Source of the DNA: VXYL01 sp963422285 | Lineage (GTDB): Bacteria > Pseudomonadota > Gammaproteobacteria > Pseudomonadales > Azotimanducaceae | Assembly (NCBI GenBank): GCA_963422285.2 | Contig: CAXXJO010000001.1 | Location: 992,001 to 1,056,000 of the forward strand | DNA length: 64,000 nucleotides | Direction: 5' to 3' | In this document: piece by piece, positions 39,367 through 47,884 of the stretch | Position numbering within the stretch: position 1 is the stretch's first letter | How the letters are laid out: each line of letters begins with the position of its first letter | The notes under the pieces: model-generated | What the model was told of the DNA's origin: nothing | The model's input: only the letters and a program-made list of their open reading frames with translations | Database searches by the model: none | Made by a program: the position numbers and the translations under genes

Positions 39367-40575
39367 TCACCTTCCCGTTGGCACCTCGTTGAACGGGATG
39401 CCCTTGTCCACGCGCACATCCTGGGGCAGGCCGAGCACCCGCTCGGCGAGGATGTTGAGCATGATCTCGTCGCTGCCGCCGGCGATGCGCCCACCCGGGG
39501 CGCCCATGAACATCCCTTGGTACAGGCCGCGGGCCGCGCCGTAGGCAGGGTCCGAAACAGCACCGGAAAGCTCCAGTAGATCCATGGCGAAGGAAGCCAT
39601 GTCCTGGGTCTTGGACGCCGCCACCAGCTTGCCGATGGAGTTCTCGGGGCCCGGGATTTCGCCCTTCGATAGCGCCGTCAGCGAGCGGTAGCCCGTGTAC
39701 TTGAGACCAGCTTCCTGGGCGTACCAAGTGGCGAGCTTGGCGCGAACGTTCTTGTCCCGGATAGCGGGGGCGCCGTCGATCTCGACCTTGCGCGCCAAGT
39801 CGAACACCTGCCGGAAGCCGACGCCGCCACCCCCGCCGCCGATGGCCATGCGTTCGTTCATCAGCGTGGTCAGCGCCACCTGCCAGCCCTGGCCTACGGC
39901 ACCAAGGCGCTGATCGTCCGGCACGCGCACGTCGGTGAAGTACACCTCGTTGAAATTGGCATCGCCGGAGATTTGCTTGATGGGGCGGATGTCGATGCCG
40001 GGCGACTTCATGTCCAGGAAGAAGTACGACAGTCCCTTGTGCTTGGGCACTGTCGGGTCGGTACGCAGCACGATGATGCCGTAGTCGGAGTAGTGGGCGC
40101 CGGAGGTCCAGATCTTCTGGCCGTTGATCACCCAGTCGTCGCCGACCTTCTCGGCCCGGGTGCGCAGCGCCGCCAAGTCCGACCCGCCGGCCGGCTCGCT
40201 GAACAGCTGGCACCAGATGTGCTCGCCGGAGGCCAGCGGCGGCAGATGCTTGCGCTTGTGCTCCTCCTTGCCCCAGGCCATCAGCGTCGGCGCCGCCATG
40301 CCTTGGCCGATGGCGAACACGCCGCCGGGCGTGGCGAACTTCGCCTCCTCCTGGTTCCAGATCACCTGCTCGATGGCGCTGGCGCCGCGGCCGCCGTATT
40401 CCTCGGGCCAGCGGATGCAGGCCCAGCCGGCGTCGTACTTGCGCTTCTGCCACAGCTTGGCGGCTTGCACCTCGTCCAGGCCGGCCAGTTCCTCCGCGGT
40501 CGGCGCATTGGCTGCCAGCCACGTCCTCGCTTGCTCGCGGAAGGCGGCTTCCTCGGCGCTGTCGTTGAAGTCCAT
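39367..40575 (-). CDS. Acyl-CoA dehydrogenase, first of a pair
   Basis: A 402-residue flavoprotein from the ATG at 40575 (MDFNDSAEEAAFREQARTWL). Signatures include WCQLFSEPAGGSDLAALRTRA and VINGQKIWTSGAHYSDYGIIVLRTD, with the C-terminal GGSDEIMLNILAERVLGLP. It oxidises acyl-CoA to enoyl-CoA with FAD. It is paired with a second, diverged ACAD gene 23 bp upstream in the operon, as in the heteromeric FadE/ChsE-type ACADs of steroid side-chain breakdown. Substrate is inference only. Confidence 0.9.
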   Translation of the reverse strand: MDFNDSAEEAAFREQARTWLAANAPTAEELAGLDEVQAAKLWQKRKYDAGWACIRWPEEYGGRGASAIEQVIWNQEEAKFATPGGVFAIGQGMAAPTLMAWGKEEHKRKHLPPLASGEHIWCQLFSEPAGGSDLAALRTRAEKVGDDWVINGQKIWTSGAHYSDYGIIVLRTDPTVPKHKGLSYFFLDMKSPGIDIRPIKQISGDANFNEVYFTDVRVPDDQRLGAVGQGWQVALTTLMNERMAIGGGGGGVGFRQVFDLARKVEIDGAPAIRDKNVRAKLATWYAQEAGLKYTGYRSLTALSKGEIPGPENSIGKLVAASKTQDMASFAMDLLELSGAVSDPAYGAARGLYQGMFMGAPGGRIAGGSDEIMLNILAERVLGLPQDVRVDKGIPFNEVPTGR

Positions 40576-40598
40576 GATGTTCTCCTTGGCTGTGCCGG

Positions 40599-41711
40599 TC
40601 AGGCGGCGTTGCGTTGTTCGACGGCGGCGATCAGCTTGTCCTGCCAAGTGGATTCGCTGCCGATGTTGACGGACAGCAGCTTCGCCCGCCGGTAGTGGAA
40701 CTGGCAGTCGAACTCCCAGGTGAAGCCCATGCCGCCGTGGGTCTGGATGTTCTCCTTGGAGGCGTAGTAGTACGCTTGGGTGGCGCTCACCCGGGCCGTG
40801 GCCGCGGCCAGCGGCAGTTCGGCAGCGTCCGTGCCCAGCGCCCAGGCGCCATAGTAGCAGTTGGCGCGCGCCAGGGTATTCTTGACGTAGGCGTGGGCGA
40901 GCTTGTGCTTGATGGCCTGATAGCTGGCGATGGGGCGACCGAAGGCGTAGCGCTGCGAAGCGTACTCCTTGGCCATGTCCAGCGCCGCCGCGGCACCGCC
41001 CACTTGCTCCCAGGCGAACAGCACCGCGGCGCGGTCGAACAGGCGCTGGGCGAGGGCCCAGCCCTGGCCCGGGGCGCCGAGGGGTTCGGCGGCGTCGTTG
41101 TCGAAGGCGATGCGGGCGTGGGAGCGCGTGGGATCCAAGGTGGCCACCGGCGTCCTGGCGACGCCGTCGAGTTCGGCTAGGTACAGGCTGGCGCCATCTC
41201 CAGAATCCGCTTTCGCCACCACCACGGCGAAGTCCGCCACGTCGCCGTCCGCCACCGGCATCTTGACGCCGGCAAGCCGCCCCCCAGCGGCAATGGTGGC
41301 CAGCTTGGCTGGAGTGGGCTGGCCGGGGCCTTCGCCCAGCGCGAAGGTGCCGATAGCGCCGCCAGTGGCCAGCTTCGGCAGCCACTTCTCCTGCTGCGAC
41401 TCGGAACCGGCCAACAGCAGCGCCTCGGTAGCGAGATAGACCGACGACGAGAAAGGCACCGGCGCCACCGCGCGGCCGAGTTCCTCCGCGATCACGCACA
41501 GTTCGAGATGGCTGAGGCCGATGCCGCCGTAGCGTTCCGGGACCACCGTGGCCATCCAGCCGAGTTCGGCGATCTTCTTCCACAGCGCCTGGTCGTAGGC
41601 TGCGTCGCCGTCGAGGATGGCGCGCACCGCCGCCGGCGGGCAGTTCTCCTGCAGGAAACCGACCGCCTGCTCGCGCAGCAGGTTCTGTTCGTCGGAAAAC
41701 TCGAAGTTCAC
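40599..41711 (-). CDS. Acyl-CoA dehydrogenase, second of a pair
   Basis: A 370-residue ACAD-fold protein starting MNFEFSDEQNLLREQAVGFL. It has VVPERYGGIGLSHLELCVIAEELGRA and the C-terminal ASQRYAFGRPIASYQAIKHKLA and IQTHGGMGFTWEFDCQFHYRRAK. The middle region is less conserved than in its neighbour, consistent with a partner subunit in a heterotetramer. Confidence 0.88.
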   Translation of the reverse strand: MNFEFSDEQNLLREQAVGFLQENCPPAAVRAILDGDAAYDQALWKKIAELGWMATVVPERYGGIGLSHLELCVIAEELGRAVAPVPFSSSVYLATEALLLAGSESQQEKWLPKLATGGAIGTFALGEGPGQPTPAKLATIAAGGRLAGVKMPVADGDVADFAVVVAKADSGDGASLYLAELDGVARTPVATLDPTRSHARIAFDNDAAEPLGAPGQGWALAQRLFDRAAVLFAWEQVGGAAAALDMAKEYASQRYAFGRPIASYQAIKHKLAHAYVKNTLARANCYYGAWALGTDAAELPLAAATARVSATQAYYYASKENIQTHGGMGFTWEFDCQFHYRRAKLLSVNIGSESTWQDKLIAAVEQRNAA

Positions 41712-42130
41712 GATTTCTCATCCCCAAGTCAGGTGGCACAGCCTCGCACTATAGCAGCAAAGCCTGGTTCGGTGGTGGCTGTGTACAAGACGGTAGCCTT
41801 GGCTAGCCCAGGGGCGACCCTGGTCGCCGGACTTCTTAGAGCGGGTAGAGATCGGCCGCGGCAACGTCCGAGAATGCGAACAACAACTCCCTGGTCGAGA
41901 GTGAGAGCGGCAGTGTAGTATGCAAGCGAATCACCAGAAACTATGGAATCGCATTGCGGGCATGAACACTGTACTGACGATGTAAAGAGCGCTAATTCGA
42001 GCTTGGCTTTTAGTTCCAGGTCGTCTAACTTCGCCTCTGCGATGTGATGGCGCTTCTGGTCAGGAATGGGAAATGCTTTTTTGGAAAAGCGGGAAGACTT
42101 CCTTTCTGCCGGGTGTCAGGTAAGCATGAC
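41712..42130. other. Intergenic region before the Mau-like cluster
   Basis: No conserved ORF. It should hold promoters for the divergent ACAD operon and the cluster that follows, but I cannot identify a confident promoter pair. Confidence 0.35.
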
Positions 42131-42973
42131 ATGAGCTTCTCAAGGGCCGCTACCAAGGTGATCGAGGGCGTTGAGGGCCACGCTCCACCAAGTGTTCGCG
42201 CATCTCCTGCGGACGTGGAGAGGCGTCTCCAATCCGACGCCGGTCGATTCTCAATGTTCTGCAGCATCTCTATCGCCGTCGCTGCGATGATCGTGCTTGT
42301 GGCCGCCATTGCTGGCTACCCGCTGTTCGGATTGCATGTTGGCGCAGTGCTTTGCGGCATGGCCGATGTGGCTTGTCACATGTTGGGATGATTGCGGCAT
42401 TTTGCACCGTGGACTTGGCTCAAATGCACATGCGCGTATTCCATAGGCGGCTTGGCCACGTCGTGCATCGCGGGCTTGGTGATCGGCGCATTGGGCTCGC
42501 TTGTGGCGACAGCTGTCCGTCCATCGTCCATCTTCGTGGCCGCTGGCTTCGTAGGGTTGATGATGCTGCGTGAACTAGGCGTCATCAGTTTTTCGCCGCC
42601 GCAGTGCGACAAGCAGACCCACAAAGCGTGGATGGCCGAGTTCGGCCCGGGCACTGTGGCCGCGATGTGGGGATCGCATATCGGCCTAGCCGTCACCACG
42701 GTGATGACTCACGGCGGACTCTATCCCATCCTGATCGTCGTTTTCGCCATTGGCTTAGGAGGCGGGGAGTTCGTGCTGGTGGCCTTTTGGATCGGTCGCA
42801 TCATTCCATTGTGGCTTGCCCCATCTCTTTGCAAAGCTTCGGATGGCTTGGCTATTGGCAACGCTTTGCGACGGGCCGCGCCATCCTTTAGTACAGCCGC
42901 CGCCTTGGGAATAGCGACTCTCTCTGCGTTCTGCTTTGCGGTCGCTTGGGCCGCAGTTGCGAGCAACGTATGA
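42131..42973 (+). pseudogene. Polytopic membrane protein (MauF/CcdA-like position), in-frame TGA
   Basis: One reading frame carries about 280 residues with a single TGA at 42389-42391. Before it: a cytosolic N-terminus and a membrane segment (FCSISIAVAAMIVLVAAIAG). After it: LRHFAPWTWLKCTCAYSIGG, then several hydrophobic segments and the loop SFSPPQCDKQTHKAWMAEFG. Cysteines in KCTCAY and PQCDK fit a thiol-relay membrane protein such as MauF/CcdA, but that is inference from position and shape. TGG-to-TGA nonsense is the simplest lesion. The stop overlaps the next start (ATGA). Confidence 0.5.
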
Positions 42974-43533
42974 CGGCCTTGCTGTTTATTGCCCATGCGG
43001 GACTTTGGATAGCCGTGGTGGTCCAGGGACTTGCCATCTGTGTGCTGTTGTACAAAAACAACCGATTGCTGGATATGGTAGCGCAAGGCGGCATTGGAGA
43101 CCATTTGGCCGCAGGGTCGCTCGGCCCGCAGTTCCGCACAACCGACTTGAGGACTGGCAAGGTTGTGTCCCAAGAACAGTTTGTCGGCACTCGTGCATCG
43201 GTTCTCTTCGTCACTCCAACGTGTCGAGATTGTCACCGTTTGATGAAAGGCTTGGCCACTGTGTTGGCGGGATCAGAGAGAGCAGACAGCCTGCTTGCGT
43301 TCTGCGACGGGGCCAATCGGAACTGTATTGGCTCCTTCGGGAAGTATCTTAGTGGCGTACCGCTTTTGGCGGAGGAAAACGGCAACATAGCGGAACGGCT
43401 CGGTATTCGAGCCCGACCTGCGCTTGTTGAGCTCGACGCCGCATGGCGGATCGTCGGTTACTCGTACCCAAGCACTCCGGAACACGTCGTCCGCATCCTT
43501 CCGGAGTCTAGCGACATCGAGGTGCGTCCATGA
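42970..43533 (+). CDS. Membrane-anchored thioredoxin-like protein (MauD-like)
   Basis: A 187-residue protein starting at ATG 42970 with one N-terminal membrane anchor (FIAHAGLWIAVVVQGLAICV). A thioredoxin-like domain follows with LGPQFRTTDL and the CxxC motif FVTPTCRDCHRLMKGL, then a late block IRARPALVELDAAWRIVGY where a cis-Pro (RPA) would close the active site. MauD proteins have this layout. An extracytoplasmic disulfide role is expected. It overlaps both neighbours by 4 bp. Confidence 0.75.
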   Translation: MTALLFIAHAGLWIAVVVQGLAICVLLYKNNRLLDMVAQGGIGDHLAAGSLGPQFRTTDLRTGKVVSQEQFVGTRASVLFVTPTCRDCHRLMKGLATVLAGSERADSLLAFCDGANRNCIGSFGKYLSGVPLLAEENGNIAERLGIRARPALVELDAAWRIVGYSYPSTPEHVVRILPESSDIEVRP

Positions 43534-44137
43534 GTACGGCGACGGTATCGCCAATCTTGCTCCTGTATGCCAGCTGCGCTTTGGCGGCCTGTTTCGTTCT
43601 CCTCGAGCACCGAAGCCTTCGGCGGTTGATCTCGGACACAAGACGGTTGCAGGCGGTGTTTGCCGATACCAGGCCCCCGTTCGGCCGGCATGCTTCCCGT
43701 CGCCACCCGTTGGCGCTGCCGCTCGGTTCTGCCATTCCCGACTTCCGGGCCGACCAGATCGACAGCATCGGCGGCATCGTCGATCGACGCACGTTGATCG
43801 GCGAATCCGCAATGATTATCCTCTTCCGTGCAAGCCAATTCTAACAATGGAGCCCGCAAGCCGCAGTGAGCATGCTGGGATCCTTTCGGACTAGGATCGA
43901 TGGTCGCGTGTATGTGATTGTTGCGGGCGAAGAGGACCTCGACTTGACGTGTCCCCCACTTCGAGCTTTATGCAGAAAGTTTTTTCGGAAGACGTCGTCT
44001 TGGCAGCCGACCGGAACGGTTCTTTATGGACTACGCTTGGTGTAAGACGTACTCCCTGTGTGCTCCGGCTGGATAAGGCTGGCATCGTTCGGAAAGTGGG
44101 CGTGATTGGCACCGCAAAGGCGACCGAGAACCGATGA
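43530..44137 (+). pseudogene. Second MauD-like thioredoxin-fold gene, broken
   Basis: It starts MSTATVSPILLLYASCALAA with one membrane anchor and continues GSAIPDFRADQIDSIGGI and MIILFRASQF before a TAA at 43842. The same frame then resumes with SPQAAVSMLGSFRTRIDGRV and VIVAGEEDLD, and a frameshift near 43945 leads to SEDVVLAADRNGSLWTTLGV and RRTPCVLRLDKAGIVRKVGV. Together this is one 200-residue redoxin. A CxxC cannot be seen where the first copy has CRDC. Overlaps at both ends. Confidence 0.6.
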
Positions 44138-44703
44138 TGGTGTCAGAGGTGCTTGATCTCTCTGCCGAAGTTGCGCAGGCGGCAGTTGGTCTCTGCTTCG
44201 GCTGGGCAGCGATAGCCAAGCTGATATGGTTTCGCGACTTCGAACAAGGCGTGGCCGGTTTCGAGGTGGTCCGTTCGGAGTCGGTTCGGCCGGCGAGTCT
44301 GATCGTCATCGCATTGGAAGCTGTGGTGGCGTTCTCGTTCCTCAGCGGTCGTGGACTGCTCGCGGGGACCATTGTCGCGGTGCTGCTCTTAGCGATATTC
44401 TGTTTCGTGATCGGATACGCAAGATGTCGAGGCATTGCCACGGTGTGCATGTGTTTCGGCCCCGATGGCCCGGATTCCACGTCGCTGAAGACGCTCCTGC
44501 GCCTTTCGTTGCTGGGGGCGGGGGTGGCTCTGGTGCTGATCGACCTAATGTACGGGTCTGCTGCCCCGCAACCCCCGCGGGTGGCGAGCATCGTTGCCGG
44601 CGTCTGTATTCTGGCGGGTTGCTCTGCCGTGCTGGAACTGCCCGAACTGTTGGCGGTCGTCGCAGGCCGACCGGATAATGGTCGCGCCGACGGCGGCAAG
44701 TAG
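44134..44703 (+). CDS. MauE/DoxX family redox-associated membrane protein
   Basis: A 189-residue protein with about five membrane segments. Typical MauE features include FGWAAIAKLIWFRDFEQGVAGFEV, the helix ALEAVVAFSFLSG, and the cysteine motif GIATVCMCFGPDG in the third loop. MauE is needed for the disulfide-rich small subunit of methylamine dehydrogenase (established for the mau system). Here no such subunit is recognised. It overlaps the preceding redoxin gene by 4 bp. Confidence 0.8.
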   Translation: MMVSEVLDLSAEVAQAAVGLCFGWAAIAKLIWFRDFEQGVAGFEVVRSESVRPASLIVIALEAVVAFSFLSGRGLLAGTIVAVLLLAIFCFVIGYARCRGIATVCMCFGPDGPDSTSLKTLLRLSLLGAGVALVLIDLMYGSAAPQPPRVASIVAGVCILAGCSAVLELPELLAVVAGRPDNGRADGGK

Positions 44704-44716
44704 AGGTGGGGTAGAA

Positions 44717-47111
44717 ATGCGAGCGACGCCGTCTGGGCATCGGTGGCCATCCGCGAGTGGGATTGCGTTTGCCGTGCTCGCCTGGGCGACCGCCATGCAT
44801 GCCAGCGAGACGGCGAACAAAGTGAAAGGCCGCGTCGAGGCACGGAAAGACGGCGAGTCAGTTTGGATTGGCATGTTCGGAGACGACTCGAAGATGGCCT
44901 GCTGGATCCGAGTGGACAGCGAGGACTTCGAGATTGCGCTGCCGCCGGGAGAGTCGGCCACGATGTTGGTGATCAGCAGGGATCGAGTACCGCAGGCCAT
45001 TCCGGTCTCCGGCAGTGCGCCGGAAGGAACGATCAACTTGCGGCTGTCGCCCGGTCTCGTCCTTGAGGGAATCGTTCGTTCCGAAGGCGGCCGCCCGTTG
45101 CGGGGTGCCGAGATCGCTGTGCGGCCCTCCGATGGCCTCGGCTTCGAGGTGCCGTTTTTCGCGAACCCGCGTGGGCGATCCAGCGAGGCCGGCGCATTCG
45201 CGGTTGGGGGTTGCGGCTCGGTCGGCATCTCGTGGAAGTGACGGCAGCGGGCCACGTCCCAATGGTGCTGGACAACATTGTGATTCAGGAGGGGGATGCC
45301 AATCGGATCGATGTCGCACTCGCCGTCGGGCACTTCGTCGCCGGTCGCGTGGTGGATGGAGAAGGCGCCCCGGTGGCGGGCGTGGAGGTCGGAACGCGGG
45401 GAGGCTTCGTCGCGCGAACGAAGCAGGACGGATCGTACCGTCTCGGCCCCTTCCAGCTAGGAGAACGGGAGACGGTGTCCGCTTGGTCGGCGCAACTGGG
45501 TTCGAGTAGGAGCCAAGATGTCGCAGCGCCGTACGACGGTCTCGTCCTGGAACTCCGTCGGCTGGCAATTCTCGGCCGGGTGGTGGATGCGACGACGGGT
45601 GCGCCCGTACGAAAATACCACCTCACGGTGTTCGATCGCGGCAAAGAGCGGGAGCATCGGATCGAGGCCGAAGACGGCACCTTCCGCGTCGAGGCGGACA
45701 TTGAAGCGTACCGTATCCTTGTCCATGCGCCTGGGTATGCGCGGTGGCATGAAAACCTCCATGTCGGCTTCGGCGGCGAGTACGACCTTGGCGAGATCGT
45801 TCTCGGTCGCGGGCGGTCAGTCATGGGACGGGTGGTGGATGCCCGCACGGGTGCATCCATCGCCGGGCGATTGTATCGAGTCGGTTGGTAGACGTGCATT
45901 CGGACGCGGACGGGAAGTTTTCGCTGGATGCGCTGCCGGCGAACCCAGTACCCGTCGACGTCTACGCCCCGGACTACCTGCGGAAGGAACTCATCCTGCT
46001 GCCGGACACCGCATATATCGACATCGAATTGGATGCCCCCGAGGCGGGCCCGACGATTGCGGGATCGCTCGCTCTGCCTAACGGAACACCGGTCGCCGGA
46101 TGGGTGCAGCTGAATCCCCTTGAAGGTGCCGTTCCCCTCCCCATGTGGTCGCCGGACAACCCGGTTGTACGAAACGTGACAAGAACCGACGAGAACGGCG
46201 AGTTCCGATTCGAGGGATTGGGCTTGCCGGATGGCAGGTACCGTCTCTCTTCGAATTCCAAAGGCGGCGTGGTGGAAAGTCGCACTGTCGTCGTGAAGCA
46301 CGGCCAGTCGGTAGGGAACGTCAGGCTTGTCGTGAAGTCCGGTGGACGGATTCGGGTTTCGATCACCGGCCTGATGCCCGGCGAAGGCAAGGCGCAGGTG
46401 ATCGTTTCGGACCGAAAAGGACGGCGTGTGTTCCGCTGGCAGTTCGGGAACGGCATGCATTTCATACAGGGCGTTCCCGAAGAGGCCAAGGTCACCGCCC
46501 GCACCGGTTTGCGCAGGCTTTCGCGGAAGGTTCGCGTGGACGATTGGGGAGAGACTCGTCTGGACTTCGACTTCACTGGGCGTTCGCAGCTGACCGGCAC
46601 CATCACGACGATAGGGCGGCCGCTGGGCGACATCGACCTGCGGGTGGTGCCGGTGGATCAGTCGCGGCCGGAAGCGTATGTCACGACGACAGAACGAGGG
46701 CGCTACGAAGCGCAAGGTCTTTCGGAGGGCCTTCATATCGTTCGAACGCGCACCGGCCACTCCTTCGAGACCCATGTGTCGCGCCGCACGCCGTTCGACA
46801 TCGAACTGCCGCCGATTTCGCTGTCGGGCGTCGTTCGTACCGAACGAACCCGCCGGCCCATCTCTTGGAGCCAGGTGCAACTGCGCCGAGCCGGTGCGTC
46901 CGGCAGTTCACGCGTCTTGCTCACTACCCGAACCGGACATGACGGCATGTTTCGGTTCGACGGCCTAGTGGCGGGCGAATACGTCGTCCGCGCTTCCCGA
47001 CAGGGATTCGAAAATCTGTCGCAGAGAATCGGGATCTTCGGCAATGAGATCGTGGAACTCGATCTGTCGAAGTCCATCGGCGAGCGACAGCTAGAAGAAA
47101 ATCCTCGCTGA
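44717..47111 (+). pseudogene. Exported multidomain CnaB/carboxypeptidase-regulatory-like protein, two frameshifts
   Basis: Start at 44717 gives MRATPSGHRWPSASG and a signal peptide ending near AMHASE. The protein, about 790 residues if restored, repeats a beta-sandwich unit with the motif G-x-V-x-D-x-x-T-G-x-P-V (GRVVDGEGAPVAGVEVGTRG, GRVVDATTGAPVRKYHLTVF, GRVVDARTGASIAG, then a last set to SGVVRTERTRRPI). Frame changes occur at about 45205-45240 (beside a G5 run) and 45850-45890. Each piece is free of stops. Such proteins are secreted or surface-bound; binding partner unknown. Confidence 0.65.
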
Positions 47112-47135
47112 GCATATAGGCAAGCGTCGGATGCG

Positions 47136-47579
47136 ATGACGTTCTTGAACGGCAGACGAGGATTTCTGCGCGCGTTCGCGCTCGCGATTGGTGCATTGTT
47201 GGTCGGTGTTGGTAGAACCGGTTCGGCAGGCGACCAGCATTGTAGTTATTGCAGAGGTCGATGCGTGGAACATACCTGCCCAAGCAGCGCACCCTATTCG
47301 CTTTCTTGGCGTTCTTCTTCGGACGAGGGATGGTGCGTTGAGTGCTATGCGAGTGCCGCCGCGGTGGAAGAGGCCGAAGAGCGAGGTTATGGATGCGTCT
47401 ATTGCGATCGTGTAGAGTGCGGATTCTACCTACCAGACAATGCTGAAGGCGATCAAGAAGATCAGGCCGAAGAAGAGGACTTTCATTCAGAAGACGAGGA
47501 AGAAAACTGGTTAGAGTCATTGGACGACTACGAGTGGGATTGGTATGACGACGATGATGACAACATTGAGGAGCTTTAG
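47136..47579 (+). CDS. Small Tat-exported Cys-rich acidic protein
   Basis: A 147-residue unrecognised protein. The N-terminus MTFLNGRRGFLRAFALAIG is a twin-arginine (RRGFL) signal followed by a hydrophobic stretch. The mature part has nine cysteines (CSYCRGRC, HTC, WCVEC, CVYC, VEC), three of them in CxxC pairs, and ends in a highly acidic, Trp-containing tail (LESLDDYEWDWYDDDDD). No family similarity known to me. Position after MauD/MauE-like genes suggests it needs disulfide formation. Confidence 0.65.
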   Translation: MTFLNGRRGFLRAFALAIGALLVGVGRTGSAGDQHCSYCRGRCVEHTCPSSAPYSLSWRSSSDEGWCVECYASAAAVEEAEERGYGCVYCDRVECGFYLPDNAEGDQEDQAEEEDFHSEDEEENWLESLDDYEWDWYDDDDDNIEEL

Positions 47580-47884
47580 ATCTGCTAGAGCGTCTGTCTT
47601 TGGCTCGTGGGTGTCTGCGAATTCCGCATGTCCACCGAACCTCCGTGTTGTTGACAACCGAGGTCCGCCAACGGCGAACGACCATACAGATAGATTCTTC
47701 TATATCGTTTCTTCGGATCTTAGAGCGTCCTGGAATCCGTGTGCGGACCGTGGAGGACACGATGCTGCCTTATAGTGAGGCCTGCTGGCAGGCGACTTCG
47801 GCTTCCGAATTTGTCGTACGCTCCCGCCACATCCGTCCCGGCGGAGCTGCAACGGCGAGGTAGAACTATATTACCATTGCGCGG
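47580..47884. other. Intergenic region before nadE
   Basis: No conserved ORF or recognisable element. The lower-GC composition of the cluster continues to about 47.8 kb. Confidence 0.35.

Noticed and set aside
42389..42391. In-frame TGA read as selenocysteine
   Set aside because: No SECIS-like hairpin is evident after it, the residues around it are not a redox motif, and other lesions occur in the same operon. A TGG-to-TGA mutation is simpler.
43530..44137. Two separate small genes
   Set aside because: The 3' ORF at 43949 lacks its own start context and completes the redoxin fold of the first.
42131..47579. True methylamine dehydrogenase operon
   Set aside because: No beta-propeller large subunit, no TTQ small-subunit cysteine pattern, no MauG or amicyanin is present.
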